64,000 nucleotides of DNA from Lasiodiplodia sp. COLG20 (taxonomy: Eukaryota; Ascomycota; Dothideomycetes; Botryosphaeriales; Botryosphaeriaceae), in the NCBI GenBank assembly GCA_009801085.1, contig VNWV01000001.1, positions 5,580,001-5,644,000 of the forward strand. Direction: 5' to 3'. The notes beneath the pieces were generated by a model that saw only the letters and a list, made by a program, of their open reading frames with translations, had not been told where the DNA came from and did no database searches. Below, in pieces: positions 33,229-42,947 of this stretch (position 1 is its first letter; the number at the start of each line of letters is the position of its first letter). The position numbers and the translations under genes were made by a program.

Positions 33229-35181
33229 TTACTCCCCGCGCCTCGAGCTAATCCTCACCTTCAACCCCGGCACAGTCAAGCTCACCGTATCCATCATCTT
33301 CTGCTCCCAGCCCTCCGCCTCCTCCGCCAACTCGAACGAAAACTCGCCATACAACCTCGCCACCACCATCCGCAACTCCATCTTCGCAAAGTTCTTGCCC
33401 GCGCAGTTCGCCGGCCCGCGCGAAAAGGGCATGAACGCGCCCTCCTCGGGGCGCGCCTCGAAGCCGCCCTCGGCCGTCCACCGCTCGGGCACGAACGCGT
33501 CCGGGTCGGCGTAGTTGCGCGCGTCGCGGTGCAGCGTGTACGGCGGCACCGCCACCGTCACGTTGCCCGGAATAAAGACTTCGTTGCCGGCGCCGTCGCG
33601 CACGTGCAGGCCCTCGGCGGGAGTGAGGCGCGGCATCGCGGCCGTCGCGGGCGGCCAGAGGCGCATGGTTTCGTTGATGACGGCGTCGAGGTACGGGATC
33701 GCGCCGCCGGCGGCGAAGTTGGTGGAGGAGTCGCCGGCAGCGGCGTCGAGGGCGGCTTGCAGTTTGCGCTGGGCGGCCGGATGCGTGCAGAGGTAGTAGG
33801 TCAGGGTCGTGAGGGCAGCGAGGGTGGTGTCGCTGTAGGTTGGGGGAGGATGTCGTTAGTACCGGTGGAGATGCAATGGGGCGGGGAGGTGGTGGGGTGG
33901 ATGATCGTGCATACCTTCCTGCCGCGATGATGAGTCGGGAATCTTCATGCAAAGCCTGGACGCCAGGAGGAGCGGAGCGATCGTTCTCGTATTTCGCTTT
34001 GAACAACCATGCCATGATGTCTCCGGGCTCCGTGTCCTTGTTCAGGGTCTAGTGAAGGTGGGTCAGAATACTTTTTCACTCGCGTTGAAGCTGGAGCATT
34101 CACCTTCTCCTTCTCGTCAACGGCGGAAGCGCAGTATGCCTGGAAGTCCTGGATAGCAGAAGCAGCACCCGGGATGGCCGTGAGTAGGCTGATCAGCCAG
34201 GGAACCGGCGTCATCAATCCAACAGCGTACATGGAAGCATGCACAGCGGCGATGGCGGGATGGTCCTTTCCTGTGTCCAGCGTGCCAAACTGCTTGCCCA
34301 GACCCACATCACCCATGACGTCGAACGCAAAGAAAGACGCCCATTTCTGAATGTCGATGGCCTGGTCTTTCCTCGAGCGGAGCTGCTCGACGAGCTTCTC
34401 GCACTTGGCAGCCACGCGGGGAACGTAGCTATCCAGCGCTGCAACACGCGTGAGTCTCACGAGCTCCCGGAGATGCCGTTGTGATTACGTACCTTTCATG
34501 CTGAATGCACGATCCCAAGCCCTGCGGCGCGAGCGGTGTAGTTCCAAGTCCCGCGTCTGGTTGAGCGAGCAGAACTGAGGGTCGCCGCCCGTTTGCGCGT
34601 ACCAGGCACCCTTCACGCAGCGAATTGGCGGGCCTTACTCGTTAGCAATTGATTCACATTCCTTATTAAGTCCTAAGCGTACCATAAACAAGAGGAATGG
34701 CCTCGGGCCTGGCGATGGAAAGATAGCGAGGGCCTATGAATTGTGAGCTTTGTGGACGCCATTTTATGAGCGTGCACTTACCGATGCGGACGATATCGCC
34801 ATATTGCTGATGCAACTTCTGGATCTCAATGCATAGCTTCATGTCCTTGGCTGCCAAGCTCATGGAATAGAACTGCGAGACAGCGGCGAGCTTTGGACCA
34901 GGGAACTTGCGCAGTCGATGGAAGAATAGGCGGTAAACGACCAGGCTGGTGAAGAAGCCAGTGTTGAAAAGCGTCGCGGAGATGGCCACTTGAATCAACG
35001 CGCTCAGCACCTCAAGTTTGAGGATAGAGAGGTTGTAGTAAAGCATCGATCCCAGATATCCGAGGTACGTGAAGACGAGGAGCTTCCAAGGGTGTGCATC
35101 GAGCTCTACACCATTATGCCGGCTGACGGCGAGGTGCGTGATGACGCCCAGGGCGCACGAGGTCGCCAATGCGGCCGCCAT
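33229..35181 (-). CDS. Cytochrome P450 monooxygenase
   Basis: Six exons: 35181-34782, 34733-34683, 34633-34493, 34438-34104, 34048-33915 and 33832-33229 (554 aa). The N-terminus has several hydrophobic segments (ALATSCALGVITHL, LLVFTYLGYLGSMLYY, FFTSLVVYRLFF) and then the proline hinge RKFPGPKLAA. The I-helix oxygen motif becomes AAGSDTT only after splicing intron 5. ExxR is ETMR, the PERW motif is intact, and the haem site FSRGPANCAGKNFA has the axial Cys. Multi-span N-termini are seen in fungal P450s of the type annotated as high-nitrogen-upregulated or benzoate-hydroxylase-like. It should be ER-bound and oxidise a small lipophilic substrate. A 51-nt microexon encodes PRYLSIARPEAIPLVYG. Start could also be further upstream in frame. 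Confidence 0.93.
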
Positions 35182-35801
35182 TCTTTCGCGATAGGTTTGA
35201 GCTGGTGTCGAGCGTCGGGGTTCGAGAAGACGGAACCGGCTCCGTGGGCATGGGGCGTTTTTGAATGCAAAAAGCACGATTAGCTTTAGCAACATGCATC
35301 GTCCCCGCCTGGTGGGTGCCTTCCGTTCATCCCCGTTAATCTCCTATTTGTCGGAATTGCCCTTCTTATCACGGTTTCTGGAGATGGCGCTCGCTTAGGG
35401 AGCTGTGCCGTGCAGCCTCCGGAGCGACAGCCGAGTACGTAAGTAGTACACGTCCCCGCACCAAGCTACAGCCAACAAATGGCTTCGCCAGCATTTCAAA
35501 TTGCCAACAAAAGTATGCTCCATTGGCTAGCTATCTATGACCCCGAATCATCTTTCGGAGCCTTTTCCATCTCTAGGTGCCTGTTATGTGGGCACCCACA
35601 ACGCTTTGGCCACCGTATCGAAAAGGAATCCCCGGGGAAGCAGCATCCCTTGTACAGCTTGCCAGTACCCACAAAATACTTTGACCCAAGGTGATTCTTG
35701 TTCCTTTTTTTGCTATTCAACAGCATATGCTCGAACTCAGCGCTGAAAGAATCCTAGTGGGTGAGCATCTCTGATGCGGCGAGAAGACGTGTGGCACCGT
35801 T
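35182..35801. other. Intergenic region
   Basis: P450 promoter side and 3' flank of paralogue B. Nothing recognised. Confidence 0.55.
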
Positions 35802-36446
35802 CTAGATCTTCCTGACGGTGCCGTCGGCCTGAATGACGCCAACATGAAGGTAAGGATCGGCATGGACATGGTCGAGCATCGACTGCCAGAGCTCAGGGCC
35901 AGTAGCACCGACAGGAACCTCAGTATCGGTCGACGGCGGAAGTTCTGTTGTTACCTAAGCAGCATCTTGCTCTTTCAGTTCTACCGGGCATGACTCACCG
36001 GTGAGCATGTTGAGACTCAGAATGCGCACGCGCTCCTCTTCTGGCGTCATAGCAGCCCGGCCTTCGTCCTCACGAAGGCGCTTCCAGTGCTCGAGCATCG
36101 CGTTACGGACCAGAAGCCTGTCGCGGCGGCGGAACGAGGCCGGGCACAGGTTCCTGTACCTATCATCAAGCATGACAAGACGATGGCGGAAGTAGCTGCG
36201 GATGCGCTCCATGCCGGCGCGTGGGTGAGGAGGCATCGTCACGGACCTGCCGAAGTCGAGCATGATGAACTTGATGAGGCGGAAGAGGCGCTCCTCGGCT
36301 TCGACGAGGTTAATGAAGTTGGTAGTGTCGGCGTCAGACGCGGTCTCGGCGCGGATCTGGTTGTAGAGAGTCTGCGTGTCCTTGCAGAAGCGGCTGTAGC
36401 CCGCCTTTTTGTGGCGGTACAGCTGAGTGTTTGCGAAGAGGGCCAT
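35802..36446 (-). CDS. Unrecognised 196-aa protein, paralogue B of a local family
   Basis: Exons 36446-35999 and 35944-35802, 54-nt intron with a GTGAGT donor and CAACAG acceptor, phase 1. The product has a Tyr/Phe-rich start (MALFANTQLYRHKKAGYSRF), the core FINLVEAEERLFRL, a strongly basic helical middle (SFRRRDRLLVRN..LEHWKRL) and ends YLHVGVIQADGTVRKI. It resembles paralogue A at 30143-30779 in length, N-terminus, core and intron place. No known domain, signal peptide or membrane span is seen. Without the intron, the frame would end 15 codons later in a sequence unlike A. It is head to head with the 274-aa gene at 36738. Confidence 0.75.
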
Positions 36447-36737
36447 GATGGCGTGATTGATGGAAGGCTTTGATGGAGGGCTTGGACCAGATGCGCGTGC
36501 AGAGTTTAAGGTGGCAGATTAGGAAGGAAGAAGGTGGAATGGTCCGGCTTATGTACTGGAGAGGCAAACGACGCGCTGTGACTGTAATCAAAAAGGAAGG
36601 CGCGACCCGGCGGGAAAGCTTGCGCCTTCCTACATCGGCCACCGCCCAAACCTTTCTCCCACCGCTGGGAATAATTCGTCTCTGAAACTGAAACTCAACA
36701 CAGTGTAAGGCAACAGATTACGCAAGCCGAAGCCGCA
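36447..36737. promoter_or_regulatory. Short divergent promoter
   Basis: Only 291 bp separate the start codons of paralogue B and the 274-aa gene, so they probably share regulatory sequence. Confidence 0.45.
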
Positions 36738-37633
36738 ATGGTCGTAGCATTGGATTCAGAGGCACCGCCTGACTTCAGTGCCCTCCCACCATTCCATCGC
36801 TTCTACAACCCACAAACCGATGGAAATCTACAAACTCAGCTTGGTGACTACCGCATGGCCAATACCCACGGCAGTTACAGTCTTCTCCAAGACCGCGTGC
36901 GACTGGCCTTCGCCGTCAACGAGCTCGCCGCCACCACCCTCGGCCTTGGGAAGCTCTATATTGTCAATTGCGGTTCGAGGAGGCAGCAGATGTCCAGCTC
37001 TCCCCACCCGGTCCCCGACCTTCTTTTCGTTGGGTCTTACAAATGGACTGAAGTGAGAAACCTCCCCCAAGCCCGCAAGACACCTTTTAAGCCGACGCGC
37101 GGTTGATGCGATTAATAATGCAGGAGGCTCGCGACAACTTCCTCCGCTGCAAGCCCTCCGTACGCGTGTTTCAGATGACCGCATCTCTTCACGACCATCA
37201 CCCGGTTGAGCCCACCCTCCCGATCTTCACCTTTCAGGACAGTGCTGTTCCTTATTTCCGCCCCGACGGAAGCCTGAAGCTGCAGTCACCGCCGCGCCCC
37301 GACAAGGGTGTGTGGATATGCACCAGCGTGCAGCCGCTCAAAGCAGGCTTCGTGAATGATATTGCCGAGATGGGCATCATCTCCTGCCCACACGACGAGG
37401 ATGGCGAGCCACTGAATTGCATAATCAGAAAGTTGGATATGGCCTGTGAAAGCCATCGTGCTTATTTGACGTCGGCAGCGGTGCGTGGAGACGACCAGGT
37501 TATGTCGGCATACCAATGGCTGCACAAGGCGGCTATGTACTGCTCGGTGCTTCAAGTGGAGATGTGGGGCAAGATGGTTAGGATGGTTGATGAGGCGTTT
37601 GCGGCGGCGAATGGTGGCGTAGCACGCAGGTGA
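36738..37633 (+). CDS. Unrecognised 274-aa protein
   Basis: Exons 36738-37052 and 37124-37633; the 71-nt intron has a GTGAGA donor and ATGCAG acceptor, phase 0. The product begins MVVALDSEAPPDFSALPPFH. Features include a hydrophobic stretch VRLAFAVNELAATTLGLGKL, a Cys/Trp-bearing VWICTSVQPLKAGFV and a helical C-terminus SAYQWLHKAAMYCSVLQVEM. No family was recognised and no membrane helix is certain. The stop overlaps a strong donor-like GTGAGT at 37632, so an alternative last exon starting after a GGCAG at about 37692 would replace the last residue by a short ..LFLSHKENCYHDN tail. Good codon bias supports coding. Confidence 0.7.
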
Positions 37634-37827
37634 GTATACGCGGTTGAAGGAGCTACTACTTGAAGGGCGATCTTGCGCACCACTACTGGCAGATTGTTTT
37701 TGAGTCACAAAGAAAATTGCTATCATGACAATTAAGGACAAACAAGGTCTTACTCTACGAAAAGGATAGATAACGATAGCTTTACACAGAACAAACAATG
37801 TACGTAGAAAGGAAGTCAAGGTCTAGC

Positions 37828-38586
37828 TCATGCAGACATGCCACTGATACCTAACTTCTCGATCACGTCCTCATGGGGAACCATCGGAAAGTCCGCTCGT
37901 GACGTGAGACTACTGAACTTCCCAGTCAAACACGCCAACACCGCGCTCACGTATCCAGGCCCCATATGATGCCCGAGCAGCTACTTCACGGCCTTAATGA
38001 ATCCAAGTCAAATAGCTGCTGGAGACAAGGTCTGGCCAGGTGGTAATCTTCTCGCAGCGCGCCAAAAGTTCTTTGAGGCGAGCGTGTCTTACAATCCCCA
38101 AGCACTGGGCGTGCTCATCCTGCGGGTCCATCAACCGACTCGAACCCGGAGTGCCTCTGGAGGATTTTACTTGGAAGGCGAAGTACAGGGGCAATATTTC
38201 CTTGAGCTTTCCATTTTGTTCCTGGAATTTCCCGAGAACACCTTCAAATTTTCTCCTCAATGAGTACCTTCCGATATTCGTTCGTTACAGATACCAAGCC
38301 ATTTCAAAGATGCCTTCGAGAATATCTCTGGTTTCTGAAAAGTCGGCAGGGGTTCGTCGATGTCAAACTCAAATACCATCGTACCAACCATAACCTCGTC
38401 CATGTAGAGCAAATATGGCCTATAATCCTCATCTTCTTCGGCAGCAATTCTGGAATAGTCACTGCAAACTGTTCTTATGCACTCGAGGATATCGAATATG
38501 TGCATCAGCCAGCGGCAAGTCTCTAATAAGACCATGGTGGTTATGTCGTAATAATGGCTGGTTTGATTGCGCTCTGGAGCAGGCAC
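37828..38586 (-). pseudogene. Decayed protein-coding gene
   Basis: Three coherent minus-strand pieces lie in different frames. 38586-38257 encodes an acidic segment (ILECIRTVCSDYSRIAAEED..DEVMVGTMVFEFDID) ending at a TGA. 38260-37994 continues one base out of phase (RRKFEGVLGKFQEQNGKLKE) to a TAA. 37980-37828 is a 50-codon fragment (GPGYVSAVLACLTGKFSSLT..VIEKLGISGMSA) just behind an in-frame TAG. Short spacing makes introns unlikely between the first two. The pieces may belong to one or two genes. No family could be named, so this is a relic call from frame breaks only. Confidence 0.4.
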
Positions 38587-39115
38587 TAGTCACCGGTGCT
38601 AAAGGAAGCTTGTGAGATATGGAACTCATCTTACTGAACAACGATGTGTTGATCTACAACAATATGCAAGCAAACACAGAATTATGGCTCGCATATATCT
38701 GGACCAAGTTTCCTTTTTGAATGGAGATTCACTGCTGGACATAGACATACTGAGTTATGTCAAACATAAGGCAGTGATTTTCACAAAGTCTTCTCATTAA
38801 ATAAGTCAATTCGTGCCCCAGAAAAAGCGTGATGACCAGTGCTTCTGGCTCCATCGCCCAGAAATCGACCAAGACTCGGCCAAGCGCGCCCCGATGCTTA
38901 AACCGATAACAAGCATAATATATCGTTAATCTCCCCACGACAGGATAGATTAACTGCACATCATAGCAATAAGCCACACTCAATCAATACGTCATGCACA
39001 GTAAGCATCCTCTGTAACCATATATTTTCAGGTAAAGTATTCTGTACAACGAAGTGCTAAAACTGGACGCGACAAAAGCGCCCCACGCATCCCTCCTCGC
39101 GCTCATTTCCCACAT
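38587..39115. other. Intergenic region
   Basis: AT-richer than its surroundings, with no supported gene. It separates the decayed gene from the GH12 gene. Confidence 0.5.
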
Positions 39116-39859
39116 TTACGACATGGAGACGGAGAAAGCAGAAGTGGTGAGGACGGCGTCGTTGCCGGAGAAGGGCTCAGTACCGGCGCCGATGCTCTTG
39201 ATGTACTGGCTGGTGGGCAGGCCCTGGTTGGTGGTCAGGTAGTCGACGAAGTCCATGAGGTCGGCGCTGAAGCTCTGGGCCTCGGAGGAAGCGACGAAGG
39301 AGAAGACGGTCATCTGGCCGTTGGGGCCCTTGTACAGGTCGAAGCTGACGCCGCCGAGGGTGACGGTGTCGATCTTGGAGCCGGTCGACGAGATGGGGCC
39401 GGCGCCGCCGAGGGCGGCCAGCCAGATCATGATCTCGTACTCCTCGTCGCCGCCGGCGGTCGAGGAGGTGAACAGGTCGTAGGCGACGTCGGCGACCAGG
39501 TCGGAGCCGGCGTACGTCCACTTCCAGGTCGAGGGGATCGACGAGATGGCCGACAGCTGCTTCTGCTCGATGTTGTTGAGGACGACGTTGGCGTAGGACT
39601 TGACCTGGCCGGCGCCGCCGGTCCAGGTCCAGCTGGTGTGCCAGGCAAGGGTGTCGCCGCTCAGGGAGTCGACGCCGGTGCACTGGGAGCCGCTGTCGGC
39701 GTTGTCCTGGCCCCAAAGGTTGTTGTAGACGATGTAGGAGCCGGTCTCAACGCTGCCCCACTGGTCGCAGAAGTCGGCGCGGCGGTTGATGGTCTTGCTG
39801 GGGGCAGCAGCGGCGAGGGCAGCTGCGCCAGCGCAGAGAGTGGCAGTGGTGAACTTCAT
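39116..39859 (-). CDS. GH12 endoglucanase (endo-beta-1,4-glucanase or xyloglucanase), secreted
   Basis: This single-exon gene encodes 247 aa starting at 39859. The open frame extends upstream to 40291 but that part is not protein-like. Residues 1-18 ([18 protein letters not shown]) are a signal peptide, followed by a short pro-region with NRR. The GH12 fold motifs are present: [20 protein letters not shown], and the nucleophile region [19 protein letters not shown]. The acid/base Glu is in [10 protein letters not shown] near the C-terminus. The enzyme hydrolyses beta-1,4-glucan or xyloglucan outside the cell, which fits plant-wall degradation. No cellulose-binding module is attached. Length matches the family. 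Confidence 0.95.
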   Translation of the reverse strand: MKFTTATLCAGAAALAAAAPSKTINRRADFCDQWGSVETGSYIVYNNLWGQDNADSGSQCTGVDSLSGDTLAWHTSWTWTGGAGQVKSYANVVLNNIEQKQLSAISSIPSTWKWTYAGSDLVADVAYDLFTSSTAGGDEEYEIMIWLAALGGAGPISSTGSKIDTVTLGGVSFDLYKGPNGQMTVFSFVASSEAQSFSADLMDFVDYLTTNQGLPTSQYIKSIGAGTEPFSGNDAVLTTSAFSVSMS

Positions 39860-39965
39860 GGTGTTGGAAGAAGTATTTGCACGAAGGTAAAAGAAGGCGA
39901 GTGTCAAGGAAGGAAGCGAAGGAAGGATGCTTGCTGGAGAAAAGACAGCTGGGCGCGGCACATCG

Positions 39966-39973
39966 TATTTAAA
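39966..39973 (-). promoter_or_regulatory. TATA-like box of the GH12 gene
   Basis: Plus-strand TATTTAAA reads TTTAAATA on the coding strand, about 107 bp upstream of the ATG at 39859. Confidence 0.4.
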
Positions 39974-40531
39974 CTTCGAAGTAGGGAGACAAGGGATTGT
40001 GATTCTGGAAGAGGAGTACACGAATAGGCGAGGGTGAAGTGGAAACAGCGGCGGGGTTGACGTAAGTGGATAGCGCAAGGCGGACCACGGTCTGGCGTGT
40101 AGAAGGCCATCTCCCGAGACTGGTGCGGCAAGTATATGGAGGGCTTTTCCGTTTAGAGGCAGCGGAGCGGGAGGTGTGTCGTGGTTACGTGCGGAGCAGA
40201 GGCCTGATCCCGGGCCGGATCGGTCGGAGTGTCGGGAAGGGCGCGCCTGGCTGGTGGAATCGCTGGGCCAATTCTCCTGAGCTCCCCACAAAGCCGCTTC
40301 GCTTAGTTGCTTGTTTCATGCGCCATGTCGCAGCCAAACGCCAGAGCCGCCGTGCGTTCTTGCTTCCGGCAGTCGACGCGCGCCGCGTGTTTCTCGCCCG
40401 CTAGTCACGCCCTGTCTGGCGACTCCGCATTCGTTTCGCTCGCCCAAACTTTTCTGGAAACGGGTCCAGCAGTCGTCCATCGCAATCTCGGTTTGGACAC
40501 CGCCCCCCCAACACGGCAACTCGTTCATGCA
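39974..40531. other. Intergenic region
   Basis: GH12 upstream sequence and 3' flank of the small PPxY-protein gene. Nothing recognised. Confidence 0.5.
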
Positions 40532-40903
40532 TCAGTCTGAGTCGCCGGCGGGCGTCTTGTTGCCGTAGGCCAGGCCGAGCCCGACGCCCAGCACGATGGC
40601 GAAGATACATAGCAGCGACCACGCCCACAGCAGCACGCGCTTGTCCTGCTGCACCGGCCCCAGAATCTGCATGCGCTCGCGCCGCCACGCCATCCACGCC
40701 GGCTCCATGCGCACCTCGGTCGCTGCGACATCGATGTTCTTAGACGACAGCTTCACCGGCTTGGCAGCGGCGACGTTGGCTTCGAGGTCGACGTCAGTGG
40801 CCCCGTACGACGGCGGCGGCGTGTACCTTGGCGGCGGCACTGGCGAGCTGTCCCGCGACGAGGGCGAGGAGTCGCGGGCGACGTTGGTGAGGGCGGAAGG
40901 CAT
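40532..40903 (-). CDS. Small single-pass membrane protein with two PPxY motifs
   Basis: This single-exon gene encodes 123 aa. The N-terminal half is disordered and Ser/Pro-rich and contains PPRY at residues 24-27 and PPSY at 30-33, a pair that binds WW domains of Rsp5/Nedd4-type ubiquitin ligases (established for the motif). Residues ~90-112 (VLLWAWSLLCIFAIVLGVGLGLA) form one transmembrane helix with a short tail NKTPAGDSD. There is no signal peptide, so the PPxY part is expected to be cytosolic. An Rsp5-adaptor role is an inference from this layout. GC-rich wobble bases support coding. Confidence 0.7.
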   Translation of the reverse strand: MPSALTNVARDSSPSSRDSSPVPPPRYTPPPSYGATDVDLEANVAAAKPVKLSSKNIDVAATEVRMEPAWMAWRRERMQILGPVQQDKRVLLWAWSLLCIFAIVLGVGLGLAYGNKTPAGDSD

Positions 40904-42376
40904 GACGGGGGCTGTTGGTGGTCTACAGTAGTGGGCCGAGCTTCTGCGCTATTAACAGGTATGCTCCGCATGAAACACACGGGGGAACAGCTCACGTACG
41001 GATGCAGTGGAGGCAAGTTGGCAGTCAAGATGTTTGCGAAGCTTGGCCTGGGGTCAAGGTATGCGGCTTAAGAGGGTCCAAGACGAGGGATCGCGGCATG
41101 CATATACTTATAACTCTCCAAACACCACGGCACAGCAGAGCCGCGCGATGATTGTCACTTGGCGCTGCCCCGCGACGCTCGGGCCCCTGCTCACGCGCAT
41201 CGTCGCCCGCGGACGCCGGAGTCACTGCGCTATACCACTGGTATTTTAGACAGGCGTACCACTGGTGTTTTGATAGCGACTGACAGCGTCCGGGCCGACT
41301 CCGCGCTGCCATCATGACGCGCTTTTCGATGAACCCCATGCCGATATCCGTCTTCGGCCAGGCATGTGCCCGGAAAGCCGGCATGGCGGCGGTGGACATT
41401 GGCTGGGGGGCAGCGGATGGACAGTGCCGAGAGCCTGTCAGCTGCGAGTGATTGCGTGGACAGGCTGGAAGACCGGCAAGGAATTCACCACACCTGCTGA
41501 TTTATACCCGCATTACCCGCATCACGCTATCAGGTACCGTGGGATCGATGTCTTGGAATGACCGCCTACAAAGCGCCGACGCGCCCCTGCGTTCCTGCGT
41601 TGCCTGTGGGGTTTGAAGCTTTCTTTCTTCCGTGACCTTGGCCTGCCGAAACTGCCGCGCTATTCCCGCCCTGCTCCCTAACCATGTGATCTGAACCGTC
41701 ACCTGCGACTTGCTGTTCACTGAGCGAATTACAGACCGCTACCTACCGCGCCGTTAACACTGCCGCTATGATTTTCGTACCTATTTTTGGCAACGATGGC
41801 CCTACGCCCACCTCGCATCCTTCGTGGCCGTGGCTGCGGCTAAGCGCGCGAACAGACCAGCCCGCCGCCGTCATAGCGCTTGGCCGCCATCTCTCCAAGC
41901 GTCTTCTCCCGCCCTTCTAGAAAAACTTTGCCACCAAAAGCGATCATCTGCCAGCGCTCGTATCCCACCATTCGCCTTCATCATTTCTTTCGACGTAGTG
42001 GAGCAAGTGTTGAGGGTGATGCTGTCCGCCAAGCATCATGTCGCCCGCTCGGTTCGCCCGTAGCGGTGGAGCGTGGCCGAAGGATTCAACACAGCCTCTG
42101 GGCCGCATCGGGGGGCACAGTAATCCGTCATGTTGGATTGTAGAGCTCGGAGGTGGCATCGTGCGTTGTCGCATCACTTAAAATGAGCTGGCTGCTTGTG
42201 CACTGATATTTCAGGCGTATATGTACTTACTGAACTGCATTCAACGCAAGAACACTTCGCAACGACAGAATCTTTTGGCGCTCGATACATCACCAACTAC
42301 CCAATTCTCGTAATTTCGGCTTGACCGACAAATCTCATCATAAGAGCACAACGCCGACGCTCCAGCTCCAACCATC
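40904..42376. other. Intergenic region
   Basis: 1.5 kb with no supported gene; frames on both strands are short. A near-direct repeat of the form ATACCACTGGT.TTT / GTACCACTGGTGTTTT occurs at about 41232-41271. Confidence 0.5.
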
Positions 42377-42947
42377 ATGAGCAGCCATCTCCACCCAAAC
42401 TCTGCCCTCGGCAGCAACATGGATTCAAAAACCCACCAAGGATCCGACCACAACTCTACCTCTTCAGACGAGCTGCAACGAATCATTTCCGACGCTCGGG
42501 CCCGGGGCGAGGCCCGCGCAGCGTCGAAATACCCGTCCACTTCATCCAAACGCGCCTCTTCTCCGTGTCCATCCACAGCATCCACCGACAGCGCGAGACG
42601 GAGGAGGGAGGCCGACGACGGGTACAACCCGATCCAGTACGAGTACGAGAAGAAGGGCGGTTTCAAGGATTGGTGGCGGAGGCAGAGACTCGACAACCCG
42701 CACGGCGCTGCCGCCCTGATAGAAGCGATCGGCCAGGGCTTCACGTATGCTCTTATTTCTATATTGAATTAATCGGTTATAATATGCGTTGTGTTGTGAG
42801 GTTGCATCTCGCTCGTTTTCTTCTTCTCTCTTCTTTTTCTCTGCACTTTTCTGGTTCCCCCAGCTGTGTGCACTTTGAGTGTACCTCAATGCTGACTGCT
42901 GTGTGCACAGACGCGCGTTCGGCAATCTTGCGAGAGCGGGTTATTGA
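42377..42947 (+). CDS. Small conserved-looking protein of unknown function, 134 aa
   Basis: Exons 42377-42744 and 42911-42947. The 166-nt intron has a GTATGC donor, a CTGAC sequence 20 nt before the CACAG acceptor, and preserves frame. The spliced end reads GQGFTRAFGNLARAGY; an unspliced reading would stop after ..YALISILN. The N-terminal 75 residues are Ser-rich and disordered, and a compact C-terminal module starts at YNPIQYEYEKKGGFKDWW, continuing RRQRLDNPHGAAALIEAIGQ. No named domain is recognised. No membrane helix or signal peptide is seen. It is probably cytosolic or nuclear. Confidence 0.65.

Noticed and set aside
39860..40291. N-terminal extension of the GH12 frame
   Set aside because: The internal ATG at 39859 begins a canonical signal peptide, and the TATA-like box lies inside the putative extension.
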